Assembly (NCBI RefSeq): GCF_006539505.1
Contig: NZ_BJND01000019.1
Span: 1 to 64,000 of the forward strand
Direction of reading: 5' to 3'
Origin: Streptomyces spinoverrucosus
Lineage (GTDB): Bacteria > Actinomycetota > Actinomycetes > Streptomycetales > Streptomycetaceae
Length of the DNA stretch: 64,000 bases
Shown here piece by piece: positions 27,275 to 36,595 of this stretch (position 1 is its first letter; each line of letters starts with the position of its first letter). A program made the translations under genes and the position numbers. The notes under the pieces are model-generated. The model made no database searches, had not been told where the DNA came from, and saw nothing but the letters and a program-made list of their open reading frames with translations.

Positions 27275-28963
27275 AGCATGGCCGTCGCGGCCGAGTCTCG
27301 CTCTGACCAGGCTAAACGCGAGATGTGAACCGAGGTGGCCACGTTCTGGCCCGTGTATGGTCCGGATCTTGGCCCTGGCATTGGGGGGTGAAGGCGGGGC
27401 GGACTGACATGTCGGCTCGGAACAACCGTCGTCGGCATCACCGAGCAGCCGACCACCCGTAGCCCGTTGCTCCGCACAGGCACAAGCACCTCGGCGGTTG
27501 CTGGCTCCGCCCGGCGGCACGAACGGCGAAATCGTCGGCGGCCGCGACCGCCGTCACCTCGGGCTGGGCGGCGCGGAACGCCCCCACGGCACGGGCAGCC
27601 GCCGTCTTCGGCCGGGGTGCGACGAAGGAGTGACGGGGGCGAGGCCTGCGCTGTCCGCGATCTGTGCGATCCGCACGCGGACCCGGGCCACCGGGTTCTC
27701 GCCGTCCGGCAGCGCCAGGGCGATGTGTGTGGCCGCGTTCGGCGAGGTGCCGGATCTGCAGGGCGGCGTGGGCTGCCAGGCCGTCCTTCCGGCGGCCTCA
27801 GTGGTCCTGGAGGTGGTGGCCGGGCAGGTAGGGCTCGGCGAAGCGGATGACCGCGCGAGGCCTGATCGCGACAAGCACCCGCTGCGTCTCCTGGGGGCTG
27901 GTTGCCGTGGCGGACGAGCAGGACGTGGCCGTGCGTGGCGAGTTCGTCGTCGAGACCGCGGACGTAGGTGCGGGAGTAGCCGCCCTCAAGACCCCAGTCG
28001 AGGACGACGACCCGGGACGCAGGGCATCCTGCTGCAACTCCCGCTGCTGGGCGGCGCGGCCGCCTGCATCGGCGACCCGTCCCGTCAGCCCATCTGGCCG
28101 GGCCGGGCCATGACCTTCCTTCGGGGGCAAACCGCGTGGATGCGGTTACGCAGCAAGGTACACAGCCGCACGTGCTGCGCGCGGTGGCGCAGCACGGCCC
28201 GCTGCTCGCGGATGTCCTGACCGGCCGCGGCGTGCCGCGACATCGTCGTGCAGGAGCACGGCCACCGCTTCGGGCGGCGGTGTCATGGTCGCGCGCAGTT
28301 TCTCGTCGCCGGGCCCGGTCAGATGCCGGGCGGTGTGCGCACCGTTGCGCAGGGACGCGTACACCCGGAGTGCCAGGTTGGTTTCGCCGATGACGACGAA
28401 GGAGCGGTCACCGGGCGCGTCAGGGGTGTGGGTCACGGCGCGGTTCAGCCCCGGGACTGCCGCAGTCCTCGGAGCGGTAGGGGGCGCACTGCAGACACCG
28501 CGCCTCGTCGCAAGAGGAGCAGCTGACCAGTTCGTGTCCGCAGTGGCAGGTGGGGGTCGCTGTCTACCGGTGGGTCAGCGCCGCTGCTGCAACGAGGTCC
28601 TGCCATCCAATAGATCACGGACCTTGGCCAGCGCCGCCTCGCACCGCACCCAGGAGAGCAGTCCCGTGTTCCTCGGATCCGCAGGGTGTGCCGCAGCGGT
28701 CCAAGACGAACAGCCGCCGAACCGCGTGCGCGCCGGAGGCGACACCGGCGATCCAGCACGGCGGGCCACCTTGGCCGCATCGGCCTTCGGTGAGGCGGCA
28801 TCTCAGCTCTCCGGCACGAACATCCGCCAGGCGCCCGCTGCCGAGGCGTTGTCGGAAGTCAGATGCAGCGAGGTGCCGGTGGCGCCGGCTGGCTCACAGT
28901 CGTTGAGATTCTGCTCCACTGTGTCCTCGGCGTCAGCTACCCCGATTTCGCCTGTCGCAGGGA
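27275..28963. other. 1.7-kb decayed region without intact genes
   Basis: No frame here behaves like a complete gene. Protein-like islands appear only on the minus strand and change frame repeatedly. They include a four-cysteine segment (CGHELVSCSSCDEARC) near 28460-28550, a Rossmann-like start near 28400, and VVVLDWGLEGGYSRTYVRGL near 27940-28010. 27275-27550 shows nothing I can name. Confidence 0.6.
27920..28436 (-). pseudogene. Decayed TrkA/RCK-like NAD-binding protein
   Basis: From GTG 28436 the minus strand reads RSFVVIGETNLALRVYASLR, then AVAVLLHDDVAA before the frame is lost. This resembles the first Rossmann domain of RCK (TrkA-N) potassium-channel regulators, whose paralogues read FVVCGD.PLA.RV. 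About 400 bp on, VVVLDWGLEGGYSRTYVRGL could be a second nucleotide-binding segment. The gene overlaps the end of an upstream cysteine-rich frame (stop near 28420). Assignment is tentative. Confidence 0.4.
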
Positions 28964-30247
28964 TCAGGCCGGCGTGACCTCCACGGGCAGCTTCTTGATG
29001 CCGTTGACGAAGTTCGAGCGCACGCGCGGCACGTCGCCGGTCAGGCGGATGGCCGACAGGCGTGGGATCAGCTCCTCGAACATGATGCGGATCTCGGTGC
29101 GGGCCAGGAGGTTTCCCAGGCACAGGTGGGGGCTGCCCTTGCCGAAGGTGACGTGGTCGTTGTCCGTGCGGGTGACGTCGAAGTCGTACGGGTTGCCGAA
29201 GGCCTCCTCGTCGCGGTTGCCGGAGGCGAACCACATCACCACCTTGTCGCCCTCCTTGATCTGCTTGCCGCCGAGTTCGACGTCCCGCGTGGCGGTGCGG
29301 CGGAAGTGGTAGACGGGGGACGCCCAGCGCAGGAACTCCTCCACCGCCGTCGGGATGAGTGAGGGGTCCTCCTGGAGACGGGCCAGCTGCTCGGGGTGCT
29401 GGATGAGGGCCAGCATGGAGTGGGAGATGGTGTGGCGAGTGGTCTCGTTCCCGGCGACGACCAGGAGAAGGAAGTAGTTGTCGAAGTCCTGCGCGGACAG
29501 CGGGACTCCGTCCCGGGGGGTGGTGTTGACCAGGCGGGAGACGAGATCGGTGCCGTCCCCGCCGCGCCGCTGCCGGGCCAACTCGCGTCCGTAGGCGAAG
29601 ACTTCGAGGGAGGCGGGGGAGCGGAACGGCAGGTCCCGGTACTGCTCGCTCTCCGCGCTGTGCAGCAGCACGTCCGCGTAGTCCGGGTCGGTGTTGCCGA
29701 TGATCCGGTTGCCCCAGTCGATCAGCTTCTGGTTGTCCTCCGGCGGCACGTCCAGCAGCCGCGCGAGAACGTTGATGGGGAAGTCCGCCGAGACGTCCGC
29801 CACAAAGTCGAAACGGCCCTTGGCGAGCGCGGCGTCGAGGGTCCTCGCGGTCAGCCCGCGCAGGAAGTCGGTGTAGCCGGCTATGACGTTCGCGCCGAAC
29901 TGCCGCTGGATCAGACTGCGCAGCGCCCGGTGCCGGACCCCGTCCAGCTCCAGGATCGAGGCGCGCTTCTTGATCTGGTCGTCGTCGACCTCTTCCAGGT
30001 TGACGAACCTGGTGGAGGTGAAGGTGTCCGGGTCGCGGTCCACCCGGACGATGTCCTCATGCCGGGTCACCGCCCAGAAACCGGAGTTGGGCGCCTCCTC
30101 CGGTTGCCAGTGCACCGGGTCCTCGTGGCGCAGGGTGTGGAACATCCGCCAGGGGGTGACGCCGTCGGTGAAGTTGTCCAGGTCGGCGAGGTTCACGTCG
30201 GCGAGCGGCAGCGGCTCGCGCACGGCGTCGGTCAGGGTCTCGGTCAT
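28964..30247 (-). CDS. Cytochrome P450 of the catabolic island
   Basis: 427 aa from ATG 30247, with GAGGAG upstream. I-helix VVAGNETTRHTISH, ExxR in AVEEFLRWASPV, heme loop FGKGSPHLCLGNLLAR with His two residues before the Cys ligand, as in CYP124/125/142-type actinobacterial P450s. It lies 33 bp after the glutamine-synthetase-like gene, hence in its operon. The ferredoxin and reductase at 31974 and 32165 are the likely redox partners. It may oxidise the amine or its gamma-glutamyl adduct (inference). Confidence 0.92.
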   Translation of the reverse strand: MTETLTDAVREPLPLADVNLADLDNFTDGVTPWRMFHTLRHEDPVHWQPEEAPNSGFWAVTRHEDIVRVDRDPDTFTSTRFVNLEEVDDDQIKKRASILELDGVRHRALRSLIQRQFGANVIAGYTDFLRGLTARTLDAALAKGRFDFVADVSADFPINVLARLLDVPPEDNQKLIDWGNRIIGNTDPDYADVLLHSAESEQYRDLPFRSPASLEVFAYGRELARQRRGGDGTDLVSRLVNTTPRDGVPLSAQDFDNYFLLLVVAGNETTRHTISHSMLALIQHPEQLARLQEDPSLIPTAVEEFLRWASPVYHFRRTATRDVELGGKQIKEGDKVVMWFASGNRDEEAFGNPYDFDVTRTDNDHVTFGKGSPHLCLGNLLARTEIRIMFEELIPRLSAIRLTGDVPRVRSNFVNGIKKLPVEVTPA

Positions 30248-30280
30248 CTCGGGGCTCCTCGGCGTCACAGGTCGTAGGCG

Positions 30281-31630
30281 TCACAGGTGGTAGGCGTACT
30301 CGGTGAACTCCCAATCCGTGACGTGCCGGTGGAAGCGTGCGACCTCGTCGCGCTTGTAGGAGAGGAAGGAGGTGGTGAAGTCCTTGCCGAGCACGTCGGC
30401 GAGGGCGGTGTCGGCCTCCAGCGCGTCGAGCGCGTCGGACAGGGTGGCCGGAAGCACGGCGGCCCGGCTCGTGTCGTAGCCGTACCCCTCCAGCGGCGCC
30501 GGCGGTTCCTCGCCGGCCAGCACGCCGAGCAGCGCGGCGGCGACGGTCCCGGCGATCGCCAGGTAGGGATTGGCACTGGCGTCGCCCAGCCGCAGTTCCA
30601 GGCGGGCTCCGGAGCCGCGCTCGGGTGGGATGCGGACCATGGCGCTGCGGTTGTCCAGCCCCCAGTCGACCAGCCAGGGCGCGAGGGTGTCCGGGCCGAA
30701 GCGTTTGTAGGAGTTGACGGTCGGGTTGAGCAGGGCGGCGAGGGCGGGCGCGTGGCCGAGGACGCCGGCGACCGCGTGCCGGGCGCCGGCGGAGAGGCCG
30801 TAGGGGCCCGCCGGGTCGTCGAAGGCGTTGTCGCCCTCGGCGTTCTCGCAGGACAGGTGGAGGTGGAATCCGGAGCCGCCCGCGTCGTTGAAGGGCTTGG
30901 CCATGAAGGTCGCGAGCCTGCCCTCCTTGCGGGCCAGTTCCTTGATCGCGGCTTTGAAGCGGAAGGAGCGGTCGGCGGCCGACATCGCCTCGGAGTGGGC
31001 CAGGTTGATCTCGATCTGGCCGCCGTCGAACTCGTGGTTGCCGCTGATCGCGCCCACGTTCAGGTCGCGTGTGTGGCGCAGGGTCCGCAGCAGGTGGTTG
31101 TCGGGGTCGGCGCGCAGCCCGGCGGTGTAGACGACGCCGGGGTCGGGTGCGTAGCGGCGCCAGCCGCCGGCGCCGTCCGGCTCGCACAGGTAGTACTCCA
31201 GCTCGGGTCCGACCACCGGCCGCAGCCCGTGCTCGGCGCACCGGGCGAGGACGGCCCGCAGCAGGTCACGCGGCGACTCGGGCGCGGGCGTACCGCTCGC
31301 CGGATCGACGACCTCCCCGAGGCACGCGGCGACCCCCGGCTCCCACGGCAGCGGCACCAGCGTGTCGAGGTCCGGGCGGACGCAGATGTCCGGCAGGCCC
31401 GCGTCCAGCCCGCCGCTGACCGGGACCACGTCGCCCTGGGGGCTGGTGTGGTAGACGGCCCGGCAGAAGGCCAGCCCGTGCGCGCAGGCCCGGGGCAGTT
31501 CCTCCAGCAGCACGTCCCGCGCCCGGTCGGTGCCGATGAGGTCGGGATAGGTCACCCGGACCACGTCGATGCCGTCGGCGGCGAGCCGGTCCATGTGGCG
31601 GCGGACTTCTGCGATGTCGTGAGCGCTCAC
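30281..31630 (-). CDS. Glutamine-synthetase-family gamma-glutamyl ligase (PuuA/GlnA-like)
   Basis: 449 aa from GTG 31630, with GAGGAGA upstream. Metal and ATP motifs of the GS fold are present: GPELEYYL, HEFDGGQIEINLAHSE, PFNDAGGSGFHLHLS, NSYKRF and ELRLGDASANPYLAIA. The length and weak first 100 residues fit GS-like ligases that join glutamate to amines (PuuA; aniline AtdA1/TdnQ; IpuC) more than housekeeping GlnA. Cotranscription with a P450 and a GATase in the same island supports amine activation. The substrate is unknown. Confidence 0.88.
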   Translation of the reverse strand: MSAHDIAEVRRHMDRLAADGIDVVRVTYPDLIGTDRARDVLLEELPRACAHGLAFCRAVYHTSPQGDVVPVSGGLDAGLPDICVRPDLDTLVPLPWEPGVAACLGEVVDPASGTPAPESPRDLLRAVLARCAEHGLRPVVGPELEYYLCEPDGAGGWRRYAPDPGVVYTAGLRADPDNHLLRTLRHTRDLNVGAISGNHEFDGGQIEINLAHSEAMSAADRSFRFKAAIKELARKEGRLATFMAKPFNDAGGSGFHLHLSCENAEGDNAFDDPAGPYGLSAGARHAVAGVLGHAPALAALLNPTVNSYKRFGPDTLAPWLVDWGLDNRSAMVRIPPERGSGARLELRLGDASANPYLAIAGTVAAALLGVLAGEEPPAPLEGYGYDTSRAAVLPATLSDALDALEADTALADVLGKDFTTSFLSYKRDEVARFHRHVTDWEFTEYAYHL

Positions 31631-31742
31631 CGTTGTCTCCTCGGGCGGACGTCGGGACACCTCCGGGACGCGGGGTCGGGGAGGCGGGTGGCGTGGGGAG
31701 AAGGCGGCCGGGACGCGGGGAGGGAGGGCGTCCCCGGCTGTT

Positions 31743-31783
31743 GTTTGATGCCAAACGGTAGGTACGGGGAAGGGTGACCGCAA
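31743..31783 (-). promoter_or_regulatory. Promoter and GTTTG-N4-CAAAC operator of the GS-P450 operon
   Basis: On the minus strand TTGCGG (31783-31778) is followed after 17 bp by TACCGT (31760-31755). The palindrome GTTTGATGCCAAAC (31743-31756) overlaps the last two -10 bases. Repression by blocking the promoter is the natural reading. Confidence 0.75.
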
Positions 31784-31820
31784 GGGGGCGGCGGAAAGAA
31801 TTTATCCATCCGGATAGGTA

Positions 31821-31863
31821 TTGACCAGGGTGCGGCCCCTGCCTACCTTGTTTGAAGCCAAAC
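31821..31863 (+). promoter_or_regulatory. Promoter and operator of the ferredoxin operon
   Basis: TTGACC (31821-31826), a 17-bp spacer and TACCTT (31844-31849) are followed immediately by GTTTGAAGCCAAAC (31850-31863). The geometry mirrors the divergent promoter 100 bp away. The transcript would start inside the palindrome. Confidence 0.78.
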
Positions 31864-31973
31864 GAGTTAGGGGTGTGGTCGCCGCACCCCGTCGGCCGGG
31901 GCCCGGCCGCATGTCCGGCCGGGCCTCTCTTTCCCTTCCGCTTCGACGCCCTCACCCTCAGGAGGACCGGCCC

Positions 31974-32162
31974 ATGAAGGTCGTCGTCGACATGAACAAG
32001 TGCCAGGACCACGGTCAGTGCGTCTTCGCCGCCCCCGACGTTTTCCGCATGGACGACGACGGTCACCTGGCCTACGTCCCCGACCCCGACGACGCCCTGC
32101 GCGACGAGGTCGAGGAGGCCGCGGACGTCTGCCCGCTCCAGGCCATCCGGATCGAGGACTGA
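31974..32162 (+). CDS. 3Fe-4S ferredoxin for P450
   Basis: 62 aa. The cluster ligands are CQDHGQC (second ligand position His, as in 3Fe-4S P450 ferredoxins) and a distal CP in VCPLQAI. Strong RBS GGAGGA. It should carry electrons from the reductase encoded next to the P450 at 28964. The two halves of the system are transcribed divergently from one control region. Confidence 0.93.
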   Translation: MKVVVDMNKCQDHGQCVFAAPDVFRMDDDGHLAYVPDPDDALRDEVEEAADVCPLQAIRIED

Positions 32163-32164
32163 GC

Positions 32165-33364
32165 GTGGATGCGCGCATCGTCGTGGCCGGCGCCTCCCTG
32201 GGCGGCCTGCGCGCCGCGGAGCAGCTGCGCGCCGCGGGCTGGACCGGCGGCCTCACGGTGATCGGCGACGAACCGCACATGCCGTACAACCGGCCCCCGC
32301 TGTCCAAGGAGGTCCTCGCGGGCCGCGCGCCCCTCGCGTCCCTGGCCTTCACGCCGAAGGCGTCGGCGGCGGACGTGGAGTGGCGCCTGGGCACCAGAAT
32401 CGTCGCGGCCCGCCTCGCCGAGCGGACCGTCGAGCTCGACGACGGCTCGGTGATGTCCTACGGCGGTCTGGTCGTCGCCACCGGCACGCGCCCCCGGCGC
32501 CTGCGCTGCCCCGGCCCGCTCGCCGGCCGGCACACCGTCCGCACCCTCGACGACGCCCGCGCCCTGCGGGACGAGCTGACCCGGCCGGGCGTGCGCGTGG
32601 TCGTGGTCGGCGCCGGGTTCATCGGCTGCGAGGTCGCCGCGACGGCCGTCGGCCTCGGTGCCGCCGAGGTGACCGTCGTCGATCCCCTGCCGCTGCCCAT
32701 GGTGGGACCGCTCGGTGACCTGCTCGCGCTGGTGCTGCTGAAGCGGCACGAGGAGCGCGGGGTGCGGTTCCTGCTCGGCGGGGGAGTCGCCGCCTTCGCC
32801 GGCGACGACCGCGTCACGGGCGTCGTGCTGAACGACGGGACGACTCTTTCGGCCGACGTCGTGGTGGAGTCGGTCGGCTCGCTCGCCAACACCGAGTGGC
32901 TGGAGGGCAACGGGCTCGACCTGACCGACGGCGTCCTCACCGACGAGCACCTGCGCGTCGGCGGCCGGCCGAACGTCGTCGCGGTCGGCGACGTCGCCCG
33001 GTTCCCCAACGCCCGCTACGACGGCGTACCGCGCCGCGTCGAGCACTGGTCGATCCCCACCGACTCGGCCAGGCACGCCGCGAAAGTCCTCGTCGGCGCC
33101 GACGCGGGCCTGGCGCCCTTCGCCCCGCTGCCCACCTTCTGGAGCGACCAGCACGACTTCCGGCTCCAGTCCTTCGGCGCGCCCGCGCTCGGCCTCGACG
33201 ACATCCGCGTCCTGGACGGCGACCCGGACGCCGGCGACGTCCTCGTCGGCTACCACTGCCACGAGCAACTGGTCGGCGTCGTCGCGCTCGGCGGGCAGGC
33301 GGCGGCCCGGGGCGCCGCCCGCTACCGCGCCGACCTCCTCAAGCAGCCCGCCCTCACCGCGTAA
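32165..33364 (+). CDS. FAD-dependent ferredoxin reductase
   Basis: 399 aa from GTG 32165, two bases after the ferredoxin stop. FAD motif IVVAGASLGGLRAAEQLRAA, NAD motif VVVVGAGFIGCEVAATAVGL, and VVAVGDVARFPN. C-terminal reductase domain with WSDQHDFRLQSFG as in putidaredoxin-reductase-type enzymes. It passes NAD(P)H electrons to the ferredoxin. Confidence 0.93.
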   Translation: MDARIVVAGASLGGLRAAEQLRAAGWTGGLTVIGDEPHMPYNRPPLSKEVLAGRAPLASLAFTPKASAADVEWRLGTRIVAARLAERTVELDDGSVMSYGGLVVATGTRPRRLRCPGPLAGRHTVRTLDDARALRDELTRPGVRVVVVGAGFIGCEVAATAVGLGAAEVTVVDPLPLPMVGPLGDLLALVLLKRHEERGVRFLLGGGVAAFAGDDRVTGVVLNDGTTLSADVVVESVGSLANTEWLEGNGLDLTDGVLTDEHLRVGGRPNVVAVGDVARFPNARYDGVPRRVEHWSIPTDSARHAAKVLVGADAGLAPFAPLPTFWSDQHDFRLQSFGAPALGLDDIRVLDGDPDAGDVLVGYHCHEQLVGVVALGGQAAARGAARYRADLLKQPALTA

Positions 33365-33374
33365 GGAGCCCCAT

Positions 33375-34181
33375 GTGACCAGTCTCCGTGGCTACTTCCA
33401 CCCCAAGACGGCGACCGGCGCCTCGTCGCTGATCCCCTCCCCACCCTGGCGCTACTCCGGCGACCTGCTCACCGTCGAGTACCGCACCGACCCGGCACGG
33501 GTGCGGGAACTGCTGCCCGAGCCCCTTGAGTTGGCCGACGAGGACCCCGGGGCAGTCGCGTTGATCTGGGCCGACTGGCAGTCGTGCTCGGCGTCGGGCG
33601 AGGAACTGCTGGACCCCGTGCGCTCCCAGTACAAGGAGGCGTTCGTGGTCGTCCGCTGCAAGTACCGGGGCCGGACGTACTCGCGCTGCGTCCACATCTG
33701 GGTCGACAAGGACTTCGCGATCGCCCGCGGACTACACCAGGGCTATCCGAAGAAGCTCGGCTCCATCCACCAGACGCGGCCGCACCCGTTCGGTCCTGCT
33801 CCGCGCATCGAGGCAGGGGCGCGGTTCGGGGCGACGCTGGCCGCAGCCGATCGTCGTATCGCGCAGGCCGTGGTGACGCTCAGGGAGCCCTCGCGGAGCA
33901 ACGGCTTCGTCAATGCCCACCCCATGGCCCACCACCGCTGGCTGCCGTCGATCGAGAAGGGCAAGGGCCTCGCGCTCGACGAGCTGATCGAGTCGGGCGC
34001 GGCGTCCTTCGAGGGCGGTCAGCCGTGGGTCGGCGAGGCCGCGCTGGAACTGTTCGAGGCGCCCACGGAGGAACTGGCCCGGCTGGAGATCCGGGAGCCC
34101 ATCGCCGCCTACTACCGCCAGGTGGGGGTCGTGTGGGACGGCGGGCGGCTGCTGGAGTCCGGGACCTCGGGTGCCGAGTGA
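33375..34181 (+). CDS. Acetoacetate decarboxylase-family enzyme
   Basis: 268 aa. The ADC fold is recognised by LPEPLELADEDPGAV, YKEAFVVVRCKYRG and the Schiff-base region GYPKKLGSIHQTRPHP, where the adjacent lysines match the ADC active site. Family members decarboxylate or hydrate beta-keto and pyruvate-derived acids. Here it may act on a ring-cleavage or side-chain intermediate. GTG 33375 lies ten bases after the reductase stop. Confidence 0.85.
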   Translation: MTSLRGYFHPKTATGASSLIPSPPWRYSGDLLTVEYRTDPARVRELLPEPLELADEDPGAVALIWADWQSCSASGEELLDPVRSQYKEAFVVVRCKYRGRTYSRCVHIWVDKDFAIARGLHQGYPKKLGSIHQTRPHPFGPAPRIEAGARFGATLAAADRRIAQAVVTLREPSRSNGFVNAHPMAHHRWLPSIEKGKGLALDELIESGAASFEGGQPWVGEAALELFEAPTEELARLEIREPIAAYYRQVGVVWDGGRLLESGTSGAE

Positions 34182-34215
34182 CGCCCGTACGGACGAGAGG
34201 ACTTGGAGACCGGAC

Positions 34216-35682
34216 ATGACCGATCACACCATCACCGTCGCGGGCGTCGCCGTCGACACCCGCCACTGGATCGGCGGCAAGCGCGTCGCCTCCGCAGACA
34301 CCTTCACCGACGCCTCACCGATCGACGGCAGCGTCCTCGGGGAGATCGCCCGTGGCGGCCCCGCCGAGGCCGAGGCGGCCGTCGCCGCCGCCCGCGAGGC
34401 CTTCCCCGCCTGGGCCGCCACCGCCCGCACCGAGCGCGCCCGCATCCTGCACGCCATCGCCGACGGCGTCGAAAAGCGTCTGGAAGAGCTGGCGATGGTG
34501 GAGACCACCGACAACGGAGCCCTGCTCCGCTCCCATCGGCGGGGCGTCATGCCCCGCGTCGCCCACAACTTCCGCTTCTTCGCCGACTGGCTGCTGAAGC
34601 TGCAGCACGAGGACTTCGAGACCCGCGGTCACACCAACCATGTCAGCTGGGACCCGGCAGGCCCCTGCGTGCTGATCACCCCGTGGAACGCCCCCCTGAT
34701 GCTGGCCACCTGGAAGGTCGCCCCGGCCCTCGCCGCCGGCAACACCGTCGTCCTCAAGCCCGCCGAGTGGTCCCCGCTGACCGCCTCGCTGCTGGCCGAC
34801 ATCGCCGCCGAGGCCGGGCTGCCGGCCGGTGTCCTCAACGTGGTCCAGGGCTACGGCGCCGAGATCGGCGACGCCCTCACCTCCCACCCGGACGTACGCC
34901 GCATCAGCTTCACCGGCTCGGTGCCGACGGCCAGGCGCATCGCGGCCTCCGCCGCCGCGAACCTCACGCCGCTCAGCCTCGAACTGGGCGGCAAGTCACC
35001 GCTGCTGGTCTTCGCCGACGCCGACCTGGACCTGGCCGTCGACCTCGCCGTGGAACAGTACGACAACGCAGGGCAGGTCTGCCTGGCGGGCACGCGACTG
35101 CTGGTCGAGGAGTCGATCAGCGACGAGTTCACTCGACGGTTTGTCGAGAAGGCCACGGCCTTGAAGCAGGGCGACCCGCGCGACGAGGCCACCGACATCG
35201 GCCCGAACATCCACCCCCGCCAGCTGGAGAAGATCGACGGGTTCGTGCAGCGGGCGCTCGCCGCCGGAGCCCGCGCGGTCATCGGAGGCGACCGCAAGGA
35301 CGGCCAGTACTACGCACCCACCCTCCTGACCGACGTCGCCCAGGATTCCGAGATCGTCCAGGAGGAGGTCTTCGGCCCGGTCCTGACCCTCCAGACCTTC
35401 GCCACCGAGGACGAGGCCGTCCGCCTCGCCAACGACACCCGCTTCGGACTGGCCGCCACGGTCGCCACCGACGACCCCGGCCGCGCCGAGCGCGTCACCG
35501 CGCGACTCGTCGCGGGCACGGTCTGGGTCAACTGCTTCTTCGTCCGCGACCTCAAGGCCCCCTTCGGCGGCTCCCGCCTCTCCGGTGTCGGCCGCGAGGG
35601 CGGCACCTGGAGCTTCGACTTCTACTGCGACCTGAAGAACACCGTCACCGCCCCGAAGGGATGGAACCAGGACCATGGGTGA
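34216..35682 (+). CDS. Aldehyde dehydrogenase (HpaE-like)
   Basis: 488 aa from ATG 34216 with TTGGAGA upstream. Oxyanion Asn in ITPWNAPLMLATWKVAPA, FTGSVPTARRI, general-base Glu in LELGGKSP and nucleophile Cys in GQVCLAGTR. Position before an extradiol dioxygenase and an FAH-family gene matches 5-carboxymethyl-2-hydroxymuconate semialdehyde dehydrogenase (HpaE) order, so a ring-cleavage semialdehyde is the likely substrate. Its end overlaps the next gene by 8 bp. Confidence 0.88.
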   Translation: MTDHTITVAGVAVDTRHWIGGKRVASADTFTDASPIDGSVLGEIARGGPAEAEAAVAAAREAFPAWAATARTERARILHAIADGVEKRLEELAMVETTDNGALLRSHRRGVMPRVAHNFRFFADWLLKLQHEDFETRGHTNHVSWDPAGPCVLITPWNAPLMLATWKVAPALAAGNTVVLKPAEWSPLTASLLADIAAEAGLPAGVLNVVQGYGAEIGDALTSHPDVRRISFTGSVPTARRIAASAAANLTPLSLELGGKSPLLVFADADLDLAVDLAVEQYDNAGQVCLAGTRLLVEESISDEFTRRFVEKATALKQGDPRDEATDIGPNIHPRQLEKIDGFVQRALAAGARAVIGGDRKDGQYYAPTLLTDVAQDSEIVQEEVFGPVLTLQTFATEDEAVRLANDTRFGLAATVATDDPGRAERVTARLVAGTVWVNCFFVRDLKAPFGGSRLSGVGREGGTWSFDFYCDLKNTVTAPKGWNQDHG

Positions 35683-36595
35683 GATCGTCGGGGCCGGGCT
35701 GCTCGCCCACGTCCCCACCATCGTGCTCCCGAAGCAGGAGCGGCTGGAGCTGAACGAGGGCAAGGAGATCACCCTCGTCACCGGCCTGGAGCAGCTCCGC
35801 GAGGACGTCTTCGAGCGCGAGGACTACGACACCGTCGTCGTCCTCGACTCGCACTGGGCCACCACCGTCGAGTTCGTCGTGACGGCGCAAGCGCGCCGCG
35901 CCGGCCTGTTCACCTCCGAGGAGCTGCCCCGCGGCATGTGCCGGATGCCGTACGACTTCCCCGGCGACCCCGAACTCGCCCACAACATCGCCTCGTTCGC
36001 CGACAAGCACGGCACCTGGATCACCCCGATCGACGACGAGTACCTGCCGATCTACTACGCCACCATCAACCTCTGGAAGTTCCTCGGCGAGGGCCTGCCG
36101 GACAAGCGGTGGATCACCATTGGCGTCTGCCAGACCGGCGACATGGAGGATCATCTGCGCCTGGGGCGGGCGCTTGCCGACGGTATCGCCGCGACGCCGG
36201 GGCGGCGGGTCCTGCTCATCGCCTCCGGCGCCCTCTCGCACACCTTCTGGCCGCTGCGCGAACTGCGCGACCACGAGGCCAGCGACCCGGTGCACATCTT
36301 CACCCCCGAGGCCCGCGCGGCCGACGAGGAGCGCATCGCCTGGTTCAAGGAGGGCCGCCACGACAAGGTCCTCGACACCATGGACGAGTTCTGGAAGTAC
36401 AAGCCCGAGGCCAAGTTCTTCCACTACCTGATGATGGCCGGCGCCCTCGGCGAGCACGCGTGCACGGCCAGGGCCCGGCAGTACGGCGAGTACGAGAACT
36501 CCGTCGGCACCGGCCAGGTCCACCTCTGGTTCGACCGCCCGGCCGACGGCTGGACCGCAGACATCACCCCCGCACAGGAGTCCGCCCATGCCTGA
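35675..36595 (+). CDS. Class III extradiol ring-cleavage dioxygenase (HpaD-like)
   Basis: 306 aa. LigB-type fold: H12 in LLAHVPT and H60 in VVLDSHWATT are candidate Fe(II) ligands. Later segments are PIDDEYLPIYYATINLWKF and ASGALSHTFWPLRELRDHE. Homologues cleave catecholic rings such as 3,4-dihydroxyphenylacetate. It overlaps both neighbours by 8 bp, indicating tight coupling with the ALDH and FAH genes. Aromatic substrate inferred from family and context. Confidence 0.87.
   Translation: MGEIVGAGLLAHVPTIVLPKQERLELNEGKEITLVTGLEQLREDVFEREDYDTVVVLDSHWATTVEFVVTAQARRAGLFTSEELPRGMCRMPYDFPGDPELAHNIASFADKHGTWITPIDDEYLPIYYATINLWKFLGEGLPDKRWITIGVCQTGDMEDHLRLGRALADGIAATPGRRVLLIASGALSHTFWPLRELRDHEASDPVHIFTPEARAADEERIAWFKEGRHDKVLDTMDEFWKYKPEAKFFHYLMMAGALGEHACTARARQYGEYENSVGTGQVHLWFDRPADGWTADITPAQESAHA

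Noticed and set aside
28964..31630. Morpholine degradation cluster
   Set aside because: P450 plus GS-like gene recalls the mycobacterial mor loci, but the extradiol, FAH and PuuD-like genes are not part of that set, so I did not name the substrate.
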